Positions 7,649 to 15,801 of a stretch of DNA of 39,908 bases are shown here, in pieces. The translations under genes and the position numbers were made by a program. The DNA is from a virus. The stretch spans positions 1 to 39,908 of the IMG/VR virus record IMGVR_UViG_3300030116_006740, one strand, 5' to 3'. Each line of letters opens with the position of its first letter. Within the stretch, counting starts at the first letter, position 1. The notes beneath the pieces were generated by a model. It ran no database searches and was not told the DNA's origin. It was given only the letters and a program-made list of their open reading frames with translations.

Positions 7649-8143
7649 TTAAATTCCACTACTACCAAATCCACCCTCCTGCCTTACGGAGTCAGAAAGT
7701 TCATCAACCTCTTGCCATTCGGCATTGTAACATCTTTCGATTATTAATTGTGCCACTCTTGAACCCGCAGGGAGATCAACATTTTGACGAGAACCAAATA
7801 AAGCTTCATAAGATTGAACGCCCCCTTTCATGTGGTTTGGGGTAAATAACTCTTGTGGAAAATTTAAATTAATTAAAACTACGCCTAAATTACCACGATA
7901 GCTTGAGTCAATTACCCCAGCTAACACATCAATGCCTTGTTTTACTGCAAGACCGCTTCTTGGAGCTATCCTGCCATAAAAGCCCTGTGGAATTTCTATG
8001 TTTAAACCAGTAGAGACACAGGCTCTATTCATTGGCCCGATAATAGCCCTTTCTACTGAAAATAAATCGTAAGCAGCGTCTCCTTCAGAATTTTTTGTTG
8101 GTATAATTGCGTCTGGATGATTTTTTTTAAAGTTAATTATCAC
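7649..8143 (-). CDS. dut: dUTP diphosphatase (dUTPase)
   Basis: Hydrolyses dUTP to dUMP and PPi, keeping uracil out of DNA and feeding dTMP synthesis. All five trimeric-dUTPase motifs are visible: DAAYDLFS (22-29), PRSGLA (61-66), GVIDSSYRG (76-84, catalytic Asp), GSRVAQLII (127-135) and RQEGGFGSSG (154-163). At 164 residues it is slightly longer than usual because of an insertion of about 28 residues between motifs III and IV (about 94-122). The start is GTG at 8143 with AAGGAAGGG upstream, overlapping the dehydrogenase gene by 11 bp. It is grouped with dCMP deaminase, so both supply dUMP. Confidence 0.95.
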   Translation of the reverse strand: MIINFKKNHPDAIIPTKNSEGDAAYDLFSVERAIIGPMNRACVSTGLNIEIPQGFYGRIAPRSGLAVKQGIDVLAGVIDSSYRGNLGVVLINLNFPQELFTPNHMKGGVQSYEALFGSRQNVDLPAGSRVAQLIIERCYNAEWQEVDELSDSVRQEGGFGSSGI

Positions 8144-8993
8144 TTACAGCCCTTCCTTTATCCTGTTTCCAATCTTTTTCTGGCCTGTCTACTATTTCAT
8201 TTCGGTAAACAGCGGCACTAACTATGTGACTATTAGATGCGCTTTTAATTTGGTTTAGAAGAGAATTCATGTCTTTTGGAAAGCACGTTCCTCCATATCC
8301 TCTTTTACCATCTGGCCCCGGAACTGAAGTATGAGACGTACCAATCCGTTCGTCCATACCCATAAGCTGTGCTATCGCATCATAATTAATATTCAATTCC
8401 GAACACCAATCATAAATTTCATTACAAAATGAAACCTTTGTGGCTAAAAACGCATTCCTTACTAACTTAGCAGCTTCAGCCTCTTTGGTGGATGCCCAAA
8501 CAAAATTAGCCCCCTTAATTCTTCCATTTCTTTTTGCTGTAACAAATATTCTTTTCATTACAGTTTTAAAAAGCTTGTCATCCTGATGGTCACATCCGAT
8601 AATCCAGTCTTTTGTGTTTTTGGTATCGTTTTCCCAATTTCTTTCCGTGAGAAATTCAGGCATGAAAGCTACACCAAGCCTTTCGCAAGTGCCAACAGGC
8701 ACGGTTGACCTAACTACAATACTAGTGATATCCAAGTCTTTAAGGTCGCTTATTACAGTCTCTACTATACGGGTATCACAAGTGCCATCTGCCCTTGCTG
8801 GCGTAGGCACACAGACGAAGACAACATCACACATTTGAAGATCAGACATTTTTAAATCTGGCGGCACACGCTTAGATTCATCAATATCATAAACTAAAAC
8901 TAAATTATCATCTAGGTCATTTGCTTCGTCCTTGCATCCTAAAATTTTAGTTGCTTGACCCACATATCCGTTACCTATAATTCCAATATTCAT
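8133..8993 (-). CDS. UDP-glucose/UDP-HexNAc 6-dehydrogenase-like (short form)
   Basis: NAD-dependent four-electron oxidation of a UDP-sugar C6 alcohol to the uronate. Start ATG 8993 forms an ATGA overlap with the deaminase stop and places GIIGNGYVG (residues 4-12) at the N-terminus. PTPARADGTCD, FMPEFLTERNW and the Lys in EAAKLVRNAF (about K177) are family signatures, and the catalytic Cys is in GYGGTCFPKD (C237). At 286 residues it lacks most of the C-terminal UDP-binding domain of cellular enzymes (about 390-430 residues). Whether this short form is active alone is open. With the Gfo/Idh, aminotransferase and acyltransferase genes at 35-38 kb it could supply a UDP-uronic acid. Confidence 0.88.
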   Translation of the reverse strand: MNIGIIGNGYVGQATKILGCKDEANDLDDNLVLVYDIDESKRVPPDLKMSDLQMCDVVFVCVPTPARADGTCDTRIVETVISDLKDLDITSIVVRSTVPVGTCERLGVAFMPEFLTERNWENDTKNTKDWIIGCDHQDDKLFKTVMKRIFVTAKRNGRIKGANFVWASTKEAEAAKLVRNAFLATKVSFCNEIYDWCSELNINYDAIAQLMGMDERIGTSHTSVPGPDGKRGYGGTCFPKDMNSLLNQIKSASNSHIVSAAVYRNEIVDRPEKDWKQDKGRAVSDN

Positions 8994-9409
8994 GAGAATT
9001 TTAAAATGTGTTTTATATTTATATTCAATTCCTGACAAATTTCTAAAGAAGAAAGGTCTTTATCATATAATTCACCAAAAACTACATCAGTAATTCCATA
9101 AGAGGCGATACTCCTTAAACAGTCATTGCACGGTAAATGTGTGCAAGCTAGTAAGTAACATTCATAAGGCTTAACGTATCGAAGGGCATTGATTTCAGCG
9201 TGTACAACGCGCTTTCTTCTTTCATCTCGATTGGTCCAATCTATTTCAATATTTGGAGGTGCGCCGTTATAACCAACAGCAGCGACACTATTATCGTGTC
9301 TGAGAACACAGGCCCCCACTTTTAAATAGGGGTCTTCACTCCTTTTTGCGGCAACACTAGCTAATTGAAGAGCGTATTCTTGCCAGCTTAATCTTTGTGA
9401 TTTTTTCAT
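8990..9409 (-). CDS. Deoxycytidylate (dCMP) deaminase
   Basis: Zinc enzyme converting dCMP to dUMP. The 139-residue form starts at ATG 9409, as deaminases usually begin close to the first helix (RLSWQEYALQLA). HAEINAL (H70, E72) and PCNDC (C94, C97) supply the zinc ligands and proton shuttle. The adjoining GYNGAPPN and TNRDERRKRVVHAE segments are typical of phage dCMP deaminases. Translation is coupled to the dehydrogenase by ATGA. No Shine-Dalgarno is present: the bases before the ATG are the U-tract of a strong hairpin terminator, so expression depends on read-through or on a promoter inside that hairpin region. Confidence 0.92.
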   Translation of the reverse strand: MKKSQRLSWQEYALQLASVAAKRSEDPYLKVGACVLRHDNSVAAVGYNGAPPNIEIDWTNRDERRKRVVHAEINALRYVKPYECYLLACTHLPCNDCLRSIASYGITDVVFGELYDKDLSSLEICQELNINIKHILKFS

Positions 9410-9410
9410 A

Positions 9411-9440
9411 ATAAAAATGGGGGCGACAAAAGCCGCCCCC
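9411..9440 (-). terminator. Strong intrinsic terminator abutting the dCMP deaminase start
   Basis: On the minus strand GGGGGCGGC pairs with GTCGCCCCC (nine pairs, one G-U) across a TTTT loop, followed by ATTTTTAT. It ends the regulator transcript (9724-9467), and its U-tract runs to within one base of the deaminase ATG at 9409. Confidence 0.85.
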
Positions 9441-9466
9441 AAGCACCAGCTAATACATAGACTGTT

Positions 9467-9724
9467 TTAGCTTTCTGAGTGCTGTGTTGGGCTTACCATG
9501 CGGTAAACAACTGTGGGACGCCCCATCGACTGACGTTTTTGACCGACCCTTTCTAGCTCACCACTCTTTACAGCCCTGTTGATTTTAAGCTGTACAGAAA
9601 CGGCAGACAATTTTCCATCCAATGTTTGATATACATCTTTGGCCGTGAATTTTTCTTCAGGCCACTGAACATTGTACGGAGGACGGCCCCGACGCTTTGT
9701 GGGGGTATTATTCTCAGTATTCAT
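9467..9724 (-). CDS. Small DNA-binding protein with AT-hook, winged-helix-like
   Basis: 85 residues. TKRRGRPPYNV (residues 9-19) is an AT-hook core (RGRPP), and QSMGRPTVVYRM near the C-terminus resembles a second GRP-type minor-groove contact on a wing. The middle (FTAKDVYQTLDGKLSAVSVQLKINRAVKSGELERVG) has the helix-turn-helix/wing spacing of small phage regulators. It has its own sigma70-like promoter, so it may be expressed early from host polymerase, and a strong terminator follows. Likely a transcription regulator or nucleoid-associated protein; the target is unknown. Confidence 0.65.
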   Translation of the reverse strand: MNTENNTPTKRRGRPPYNVQWPEEKFTAKDVYQTLDGKLSAVSVQLKINRAVKSGELERVGQKRQSMGRPTVVYRMVSPTQHSES

Positions 9725-9732
9725 ACGATGAT

Positions 9733-9761
9733 AGTATATTATTTTTCTTTTTATAAGTCAA
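9733..9761 (-). promoter_or_regulatory. Sigma70-type promoter for AT-hook gene (leaderless)
   Basis: Minus strand: TTGACT at 9761-9756, a 17-nt spacer, TATACT at 9738-9733, then exactly 8 nt before the ATG at 9724. The expected start of transcription falls about 1-2 nt before the ATG, implying a leaderless mRNA. The same 8-nt geometry is seen at 26731 and 26970. Confidence 0.75.
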
Positions 9762-9769
9762 ATTTTTTT

Positions 9770-9798
9770 TTGCTTTTTTATATAAAATATACGATATT
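9770..9798 (+). promoter_or_regulatory. Weaker divergent sigma70-like promoter
   Basis: TTGCTT (9770-9775), 17-nt spacer, GATATT (9793-9798), then 8 nt to ATG 9807. The boxes match poorly, but the spacing equals the three better examples. It would drive the long plus-strand operon. Confidence 0.4.
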
Positions 9799-9806
9799 AA
9801 CATGCT

Positions 9807-10226
9807 ATGACAGTTCTTGAGGGTTCCAATAAGCTTTTTGAGTGGTTTTCTGTAAATCAAAAGTTTAATTTTGATGAAGATATGGAAAATCTTATACCAA
9901 ATGCAGAAAAAGCTGACAAAGCAGCCGTGAAATGTGCTTTGGAAGAATTTGAAAAACTTGAGATCGTCAAAGGAACTGAAATTAAAAATGACTATTATTG
10001 GGTGTTAAATAAAAACTTTGAGTCCTTTGGTCAAGATGTCAAGCTTTCCCCCAAGACAGCAATGCTTATTTCTCAACTTCTTAATAGTTTCTGTGAAGTT
10101 TTGAATGTTAAAGATGATGAGTGCGACCCCAAAGACATTAATGAGTCTGATATAAATAATTTACTTTTAATATGCTATCATTTCATAAATGAAGCTAGTG
10201 AAGAAATAGACCCCTCAAAAAACTAA
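9807..10226 (+). CDS. Hypothetical acidic protein, 139 aa
   Basis: Unrecognised. A mostly helical, acidic protein; the N-terminal half (FNFDEDMENLIPNAEKADKA... LEEFEKLEIVKG) looks like a small winged helix, with a strand hairpin around DYYWVLNKNF. The C-terminal half contains two helices and ends DPSKN. First gene of the long plus-strand operon; its TAA overlaps the kinase ATG (TAATG), so the two are probably co-translated. A regulatory role is possible but unproven. Confidence 0.6.
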   Translation: MTVLEGSNKLFEWFSVNQKFNFDEDMENLIPNAEKADKAAVKCALEEFEKLEIVKGTEIKNDYYWVLNKNFESFGQDVKLSPKTAMLISQLLNSFCEVLNVKDDECDPKDINESDINNLLLICYHFINEASEEIDPSKN

Positions 10227-10867
10227 TGAAAGACTCAGCGTTACTAGGATTGGCTGGTGTTGCAGGTTGCGGCAAAGATACATTTTTTACCCACCTAAAA
10301 CAAGCCCTTGAAAAAAGGTCTATAACAATTAAAAGATACTCATTTGGCGATGAGTTAAAGTATGAAGTAAACAAATGGACAACCAATCAATACGGCATTG
10401 ACGCAGTTAACTGTGATCGCATCGACAAAGAAAAAATAAGGCCGTTTTTGATAGCACACGGGGTCATAAAAAGAAATAAGACAGAAGGTCAATACTGGAT
10501 AAACAAAACAAAAGAAAGAATTAAAAATGATACTGAGCGACCAGACATAGCTTGTATCACAGATGTTCGTTATAATCAGTACAAAAATGATGAAGCTTCA
10601 TGGATTAAAAATAATGAAGGTATTGTTGTATACATCCAGCGTTTAGTGAAAACAGACGAAGCCGCCGAATTAAGAGTTCCTCTTGAAGCGAAAAATACAG
10701 AAGAGCTTAAAAACGACCCGCTTGTAAAAGATTCCGCAAATTTTATAGCATCAATTAAAGATGTGCATGAATCACTAATCGAAGAAACTGTTACCGAAGA
10801 AATTGAAACATTTCTTGGATGGCTAAAAGAAAATGGGGGAGAGCAGTGGAAAAAATTACTGATGTAG
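10226..10867 (+). CDS. Deoxynucleoside monophosphate kinase (T4 gp1-like)
   Basis: Phosphorylates dNMPs to dNDPs. The 213-residue protein opens with a Walker A loop, LGLAGVAGCGKDTFF (7-21). IRPFLIAHGVIKRNKTEGQYWINK corresponds to the dNMP-binding lid region of T4 gp1, and RPDIACITDVRYNQYKNDEASWI to the conserved 'TDVRYxxE' segment. Neighbours and length fit the family. It complements the deaminase, dUTPase and NrdAB in the nucleotide supply set. The downstream sigma-factor gene starts inside its 3' end. Confidence 0.85.
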   Translation: MKDSALLGLAGVAGCGKDTFFTHLKQALEKRSITIKRYSFGDELKYEVNKWTTNQYGIDAVNCDRIDKEKIRPFLIAHGVIKRNKTEGQYWINKTKERIKNDTERPDIACITDVRYNQYKNDEASWIKNNEGIVVYIQRLVKTDEAAELRVPLEAKNTEELKNDPLVKDSANFIASIKDVHESLIEETVTEEIETFLGWLKENGGEQWKKLLM

Positions 10868-11439
10868 AACTAGTAGCAAAGATACAATTAGAATCCTGCA
10901 ACAACAGTCTCAAAGAGCTAATAAATCGACACTCGGCTCTTTGTGTAGACATATACAAAAAGTATACCCCCGCGCTATGCGCTTCTGGTGTGCCTTTTAA
11001 TGACATTTACGAGGACAAAGACTATATTGTTTACAAATCAGCTTTGTCTTTTAAGCCAGAAAAAAAAGTAAAATTCTCTACGTGGCTAGGCAATCAGGTT
11101 CGATACCATTGTCTTAATGCTATTAATAGTAAAGGCTACTTGATAAATGTCGAAACCAACGATGATTTAGATTTTTTTATAGATCAATCAGACGACAGAA
11201 AAGATGAAGAAAATAAACTAGAAGTGCAATATATATTTTCAATACTAGCTCAACTTAAAGACCCGCGTATAAAAGAGGTTTTTAACCTTAGATATTTTAA
11301 GACTGACAAGAAAAAAATGCCTTGGTCAGAAATAGGGAAGAAGATGAATGTAAGCACACAAACAGCGATTAATTTACATCATCGGGGCTTAGAAATCTTA
11401 AATAAAAAAATGAAATCTAAAAACCCAGACATGATATGA
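10846..11439 (+). CDS. RNA polymerase sigma factor, sigma-70 family, phage type
   Basis: 197 residues from GTG 10846, chosen because GGGGGAGAG lies just upstream; an in-frame ATG at 10819 has no such site. Region 2 is recognisable (KFSTWLGNQVRYHCLNAINSK, the core/-10-binding helix with the typical aromatic FxTW), and region 4 forms the C-terminal helix-turn-helix (MPWSEIGKKMNVSTQTAINLHHRGLEIL). Regions 1 and 3 are reduced, as in T4 gp55-type late sigma factors. A plausible role is to direct host polymerase to the AGTGTAATTA-type boxes found before many genes here; that link is inference. Confidence 0.85.
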   Translation: MEKITDVELVAKIQLESCNNSLKELINRHSALCVDIYKKYTPALCASGVPFNDIYEDKDYIVYKSALSFKPEKKVKFSTWLGNQVRYHCLNAINSKGYLINVETNDDLDFFIDQSDDRKDEENKLEVQYIFSILAQLKDPRIKEVFNLRYFKTDKKKMPWSEIGKKMNVSTQTAINLHHRGLEILNKKMKSKNPDMI

Positions 11440-12584
11440 ACAATAATCATGGAAAAATTTCCCTAAGACCTCTTCTCCATGAAGAAGATGGAAAAAGAGA
11501 AAGCAAAGATACCCTAAATAAAGAAAAAGATTTATCAGGTAGATTTTGTAGCAAGCCATTTGATTACTTTGAGGCTCAAGACCTAGGAGATGGAAAAGTT
11601 TTTGTCTGCTGTCCTACATGGCTAAATGTTGTCGTGGGCAAGTTAACGACACAATCTGTTTCGGAAGCTTTTAATTCCAAGATAAACCAAGAAATAAGAA
11701 AAAGTATTTTAGATGGAAGTTATAAATACTGTAATAAAAAACTATGCCCAGTCATACAAAACGATAGCTTACCCAAAACATCCGAAATAACTGATACGCG
11801 CCTTAGAAAGATAATAGACAACAAACAGATACGCGATTTAACCCCGCTAACTTACAATTTGTGCTACGACCCTTCTTGCAACCTTGCTTGTCCAAGCTGC
11901 CGCATCAATAAAATATACATAACAGAAGGCCCCATTCACAAGAGAAAGATGCTCATACAGCACAAGATAATTAACGAGGCATTCGGTGAACCGCATGATA
12001 GAGAAGTTTTTATTAATGTAACAGGTTCAGGTGATCCATTTGGTTCAAAAATATTTAGAGAGCTATTGTTTAGTATTGATGGTGACAAGTATCCAAATGT
12101 CAAAATAAACCTACAAACAAATGGTGTTATGTTTACCCAAAGCTACTGGGACAAAATGCACAAGATACATAAAAACATAAACAATGTTTTAATATCTTTA
12201 GATTCTTGCCGAGAAGAAACTTATGACATAGTGCGGCGTGGGGGAAATTGGTCTGCGCTCATGAAAAATCTAGAACACACCTCAAAACTTAGGCAGGAAA
12301 ATAAAATTAATTTTCTTAGATTAGATTTTGTAGTACAAAAAACAAACTACAAAGATATGGTTGGCTTTATAGAACTAGGAAAAAAACTTAAAGTTGATCA
12401 GTGTTACTTCTCTTTGGTTAGCGATTGGGGCACTTGGACAGTTGAAGAATATGAAAAACATGCTATTTGGAAACAGACTCATGAAAAATTTAATGACTTT
12501 ATGGATGTCATGAAAGACCCAATCTTTGATGATCCTATTGTAAACTTGGGAAATGTTACGGAGTACAGAAACAATGCAAGATAA
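11436..12584 (+). CDS. Radical SAM protein with N-terminal SPASM-like domain
   Basis: 382 residues. The 4Fe-4S cluster motif CNLACPSC (C148, C152, C155) is followed by VTGSGDPFGSK and INLQTNGVM, the usual radical SAM strand motifs. The N-terminal 110 residues carry a SPASM-like auxiliary-cluster pattern: C38-SKPF, C58-C59-P, and YC-x4-CP (C99, C104). SPASM domains normally follow the SAM barrel, so the order is inverted. SPASM proteins modify peptides, proteins or sugars; with glycosyltransferase and sugar-nucleotide genes downstream, carbohydrate or protein modification is equally possible. ATGA coupling to the sigma factor. Confidence 0.85.
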   Translation: MNNNHGKISLRPLLHEEDGKRESKDTLNKEKDLSGRFCSKPFDYFEAQDLGDGKVFVCCPTWLNVVVGKLTTQSVSEAFNSKINQEIRKSILDGSYKYCNKKLCPVIQNDSLPKTSEITDTRLRKIIDNKQIRDLTPLTYNLCYDPSCNLACPSCRINKIYITEGPIHKRKMLIQHKIINEAFGEPHDREVFINVTGSGDPFGSKIFRELLFSIDGDKYPNVKINLQTNGVMFTQSYWDKMHKIHKNINNVLISLDSCREETYDIVRRGGNWSALMKNLEHTSKLRQENKINFLRLDFVVQKTNYKDMVGFIELGKKLKVDQCYFSLVSDWGTWTVEEYEKHAIWKQTHEKFNDFMDVMKDPIFDDPIVNLGNVTEYRNNAR

Positions 12585-13017
12585 TCAAAGAGTTTTATAT
12601 ACAGGTGGTACTTTTGATTTATTTCATTTTGGCCACCAAAACTTTCTAAAGCAATGCAAAAACATTGCTGATAAAGTAGTGGTAGCACTTAATAGAGATG
12701 ACTTTGTTGAGAGGTTTAAAGGACAAAAACCAGTTTTGAATTACAAAGAAAGAGAACAGTCTTTACGTTACTGTAAATTTGTAGATGAAGTAATTCTAAA
12801 CGGAGCAGGAGAAGATAGTCGATCATGTATATTAACAGTTAAACCCAATATAATTGCTATTGGTGATGATTGGGCAAAAAAAGACTATTACAAACAAATG
12901 TGTTTTGACCAGCAGTGGCTAGATGATAATCAAATAACCCTAGTTTATATTCCTTATACAAGAGGTATTAGTGCAACAGAAATTAAAAAAAGGGTTATAA
13001 ACGCTCATGGACAATAA
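12574..13017 (+). CDS. Cytidylyltransferase-like nucleotidyltransferase (TagD/RfaE type)
   Basis: 147 residues from ATG 12574 (GGAG about 13 nt upstream). The HxGH nucleotidyltransferase motif is in GTFDLFHFGHQNFL. The TRGISATEIKKRV tail matches the RTxGISTT signature of glycerol-3-phosphate or HEP cytidylyltransferases. It transfers a nucleotide to a phosphorylated polyol or sugar, giving a CDP- or ADP-activated precursor. It overlaps both neighbours by about 11 bp. Substrate unknown; the GmhA-like and HAD genes downstream would fit a heptose-type nucleotide pathway. Confidence 0.85.
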   Translation: MQDNQRVLYTGGTFDLFHFGHQNFLKQCKNIADKVVVALNRDDFVERFKGQKPVLNYKEREQSLRYCKFVDEVILNGAGEDSRSCILTVKPNIIAIGDDWAKKDYYKQMCFDQQWLDDNQITLVYIPYTRGISATEIKKRVINAHGQ

Positions 13018-13930
13018 AAGAATAGCTGTAATCTTCGCAGGGCAACCCAGAACATTTAGGTACTGCTATAAAAGTCATTTGGACTTTTTTAAAATGGATG
13101 GATATGAATTTGATTTTTTTATACATGCGTGGAGCGATCAGTGGTATAGAGTTAAAACCTGTTCAGAGTATACTGTTGATAATGAATTTTTAGAAGATGA
13201 AGAACAGCTTAAAAAAGAACTAATAGAAATTTATAAACCGAAAGCAATTGTCGTTGAAAGACAAAAAGAATGTGAAAAACTAATAGGAGATATGGAAGCC
13301 TTAATCCTTTTACAGAAAGCTACAAACAATCAATGCTGGAGTAATAAAAACAAGTCATACACCGCAGGGAGGTGGAGCAAAAATGATGGGATTGGTCGTT
13401 GGCTTGATGGAACACACTCTGGACAAATATATTCTTGGGAACAAGCAGCAAATTTAAAGATAGATTATGAAAAAGAAAACGATTTCAAGTATGATGGGGT
13501 AATTAAATTTAGGCTCGATAACATTCTAGGTATGCATAACGAAAGTCAAAAAAAAGATATCTTTCAAAAAGCCTGTACGCCACGATTAAAATTTCAATGG
13601 CAACACGTACAAAAGAACGGCTTTTGGACAGTTGGTGATATGTTCTTTTGTGGGCAAAGCGAAGAGTTTGATATTTTACTAAAAGATATTTATACCTTTC
13701 TTATTAGACAGTATTGTAATGTTCTTGGTAATATAGATGGTCACTGGAGCCACGCTGGCCCCCCAGAAGCAATTTTATCAAAAAAGCTTGTGCATGAAAA
13801 AATACCAACCCACGGCGTGGGCGTGTCGCAAATCCCTTATAGAGAATATCATATAGACTTAAAAGATCAAAGTTATAGAAACCTAAAAATAGTTAGGCAG
13901 CAAGCTGATGAGGGGGGTGTTCAAAGATGA
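13007..13930 (+). CDS. Putative glycosyltransferase, GQPRTF family (copy 1)
   Basis: 307 residues. It opens with IAVIFAGQPRTFRYCYKSH and has FDFFIHAWSD at about 40-49 and YDGVIKFRLDNILG in the middle, the signature of a poorly characterised glycosyltransferase-like family common in aquatic phages and in polysaccharide loci. RLDN may act as the DxD-type metal site. Paralogous to the next gene, which it meets by an ATGA overlap. Acceptor and donor unknown. Confidence 0.65.
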   Translation: MDNKRIAVIFAGQPRTFRYCYKSHLDFFKMDGYEFDFFIHAWSDQWYRVKTCSEYTVDNEFLEDEEQLKKELIEIYKPKAIVVERQKECEKLIGDMEALILLQKATNNQCWSNKNKSYTAGRWSKNDGIGRWLDGTHSGQIYSWEQAANLKIDYEKENDFKYDGVIKFRLDNILGMHNESQKKDIFQKACTPRLKFQWQHVQKNGFWTVGDMFFCGQSEEFDILLKDIYTFLIRQYCNVLGNIDGHWSHAGPPEAILSKKLVHEKIPTHGVGVSQIPYREYHIDLKDQSYRNLKIVRQQADEGGVQR

Positions 13931-15240
13931 GAATTGCCGTTTGTGTATTTGGACAGCCGCGATTCTATGAGCAAACAGTAGAATCATTCAGGAAAGAGTT
14001 TTATGATTTTCCGGGTCATGATGTTGATGTTTTTATGCATTGCTGGAGTGAGGTTGGCTCAACACCGGACGATGACTGGGACAGCTGCAATAAAAAAAAC
14101 GACACCCAAACCCTAAAAGATGACCTTTGGAATAAATATAATAACCAAAAAAATGGCGGCTACCTAAGCATGGTGGTAGAAGACCCCGAAGAAACATTTG
14201 GTCCCATTTGTGATTCATTAGCTCACGTTCTACAAACAGTCAGGCACGACAAGTGGCTAGATGATACACAAGAAGATTGGAGAAAACATCTAAGTAAAAT
14301 CCCCATAAACACCGCCTACAAAGACTCTGACAAGACTATGATTCGTATAGATAATGGTAGAGTTTTAAGATATGAGATGGGCCAGCTTTATAGTATGGGA
14401 AAAGCCATAGAGTTAAAGTCTTGGTATGAAAAAGAAGAAGACTTTAAATATGACGTTGTAATAAAAGTAAGAACTGATGCTGTTTTTATACCCAAAGAAA
14501 TTTATGATACGGAAGAAGAATACTACAAAGAGAAAGAAGACTACTACCTTCAGGGTGTCAAGAATAATAAGCGGGGTGTATTTGGTTTTGGACTCAATTT
14601 AATTATGGGTTTGGGTAATGGAAGAAGAATGGCTGGAGGAAATCCAGACATAGGCACGATAGTGGGAATGAATGCCATAGAAATAGAAAACGGTAAAATA
14701 ACAAAAATTGAACCTCATGAAAAACAATTTCCTTATGTTGATCTTTTTAAAGATGTTATACTAGACGATACGGGTGCATTTAACTTTCCTTTTAAAATTC
14801 ATCACAAAGATTGGTTGATGTTTGCAGACTCTGAATCTGCTGACATGGCATGGTCAACAATGCTTTCAACCTATATTTCTTTTCTTGCTAGAGATATAAG
14901 TAGATTTATGGGAAAAAAGCAATTACCATATATGCCCGGAGGGGAAGTCCTTCATGCAGGGGCTGCAATTTTTAATGATGTTAATATGTATTATGTTGAA
15001 GCACCACAGAATGAGAATTGCTTTCTAAGACTTTTTAAACATAAAAGGGTATTTAAGATTGTACACCCAGACCCCCAAAAAAGAAAAGGGCCATTTAAAT
15101 CAGAAGATTTAAAAACACAAATGGCAAACGGCTATATACCAGTAGATACTCCTGACAACATGGTAAAGACCCTACTAAAAATACACAATTACAGTGACGC
15201 AGAATACATACGCCCCGAAAACCCAGAAGCGTGGACATAG
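13927..15240 (+). CDS. Putative glycosyltransferase, GQPRTF family (copy 2, longer)
   Basis: 437 residues. The start (RIAVCVFGQPRFYEQTVESF), VDVFMHCWSEVGS and YDVVIKVRTDAVFIP align with the preceding gene, showing tandem duplication and divergence. This copy has an extra central region (NKRGVFGFGLNLIMGLGNG through the PHEKQFPYVDLF segment) and an extended C-terminus with FKIVHPDPQKRKG. The RTD of VIKVRTDA is the likely metal-binding triad. No signal peptide or membrane segment. Confidence 0.65.
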   Translation: MRIAVCVFGQPRFYEQTVESFRKEFYDFPGHDVDVFMHCWSEVGSTPDDDWDSCNKKNDTQTLKDDLWNKYNNQKNGGYLSMVVEDPEETFGPICDSLAHVLQTVRHDKWLDDTQEDWRKHLSKIPINTAYKDSDKTMIRIDNGRVLRYEMGQLYSMGKAIELKSWYEKEEDFKYDVVIKVRTDAVFIPKEIYDTEEEYYKEKEDYYLQGVKNNKRGVFGFGLNLIMGLGNGRRMAGGNPDIGTIVGMNAIEIENGKITKIEPHEKQFPYVDLFKDVILDDTGAFNFPFKIHHKDWLMFADSESADMAWSTMLSTYISFLARDISRFMGKKQLPYMPGGEVLHAGAAIFNDVNMYYVEAPQNENCFLRLFKHKRVFKIVHPDPQKRKGPFKSEDLKTQMANGYIPVDTPDNMVKTLLKIHNYSDAEYIRPENPEAWT

Positions 15241-15243
15241 ATT

Positions 15244-15801
15244 ATGATTGATTTAGAAAATATAGAATCCAAGTTTGCCGAAGTGACCTCTTCCGAAGAG
15301 TGGGGGGAGCTACAATCACTTTACAATAAAAGCACCCATGTTTTTATGTTTGGTCACGGCGGCAATATGGCTATTGCTGATCACGCTGCTATAGATTCAT
15401 CTAGGCTTACAAACAAGAATGTTATAGCCCCCGGAAGTGGCACTCTTTCCACTTCAATTATTGGAGATACAAACTTTAATGATTGGCTAATGAACTGGAT
15501 GGAGATGAGGGTTCGGGGGCTAGACAAAACAAAGTGTCTAGCTATTGGATTTTCATGCTCACTGAACAGCCCGTCTGCCAACGCTCTTGTCACAGCCTTA
15601 AATTGGTGTGATGACCAAGATATCCGTTCAGCGATAGTGTCGGCACAGTATAATCCTTGTGGTAATTCAGATATTATTAAAATTGTTCAAGATGTAAAAC
15701 ATTATCATACATCAGAAATTCTATCGTTAGCTTTAACCTACGAGTTGATTCATGGCGCAGGATTTACTTGTCCATCAATTTTAAAAAAATGTAAAAAATG
15801 A
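15244..15801 (+). CDS. SIS-domain isomerase, GmhA-like
   Basis: 185 residues. The sugar-isomerase fold is shown by VFMFGHGGNMAIADHAAID (compare the GNGGSAADAQH loop of phosphoheptose isomerase) and by GFSCSLNSPSANALVTAL (compare STSGNSPN). GmhA converts sedoheptulose-7-phosphate to D-glycero-manno-heptose-7-phosphate. Several active-site residues differ from GmhA, so the substrate may be another ketose phosphate. It lies between the glycosyltransferase pair and a HAD phosphatase whose start overlaps its end, as in heptose pathways where GmhA and GmhB act together. Confidence 0.78.
   Translation: MIDLENIESKFAEVTSSEEWGELQSLYNKSTHVFMFGHGGNMAIADHAAIDSSRLTNKNVIAPGSGTLSTSIIGDTNFNDWLMNWMEMRVRGLDKTKCLAIGFSCSLNSPSANALVTALNWCDDQDIRSAIVSAQYNPCGNSDIIKIVQDVKHYHTSEILSLALTYELIHGAGFTCPSILKKCKK

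Noticed and set aside
10819-10845. ATG start for the sigma factor at 10819
   Set aside because: No Shine-Dalgarno; the GTG at 10846 is preceded by GGGGGAGAG.
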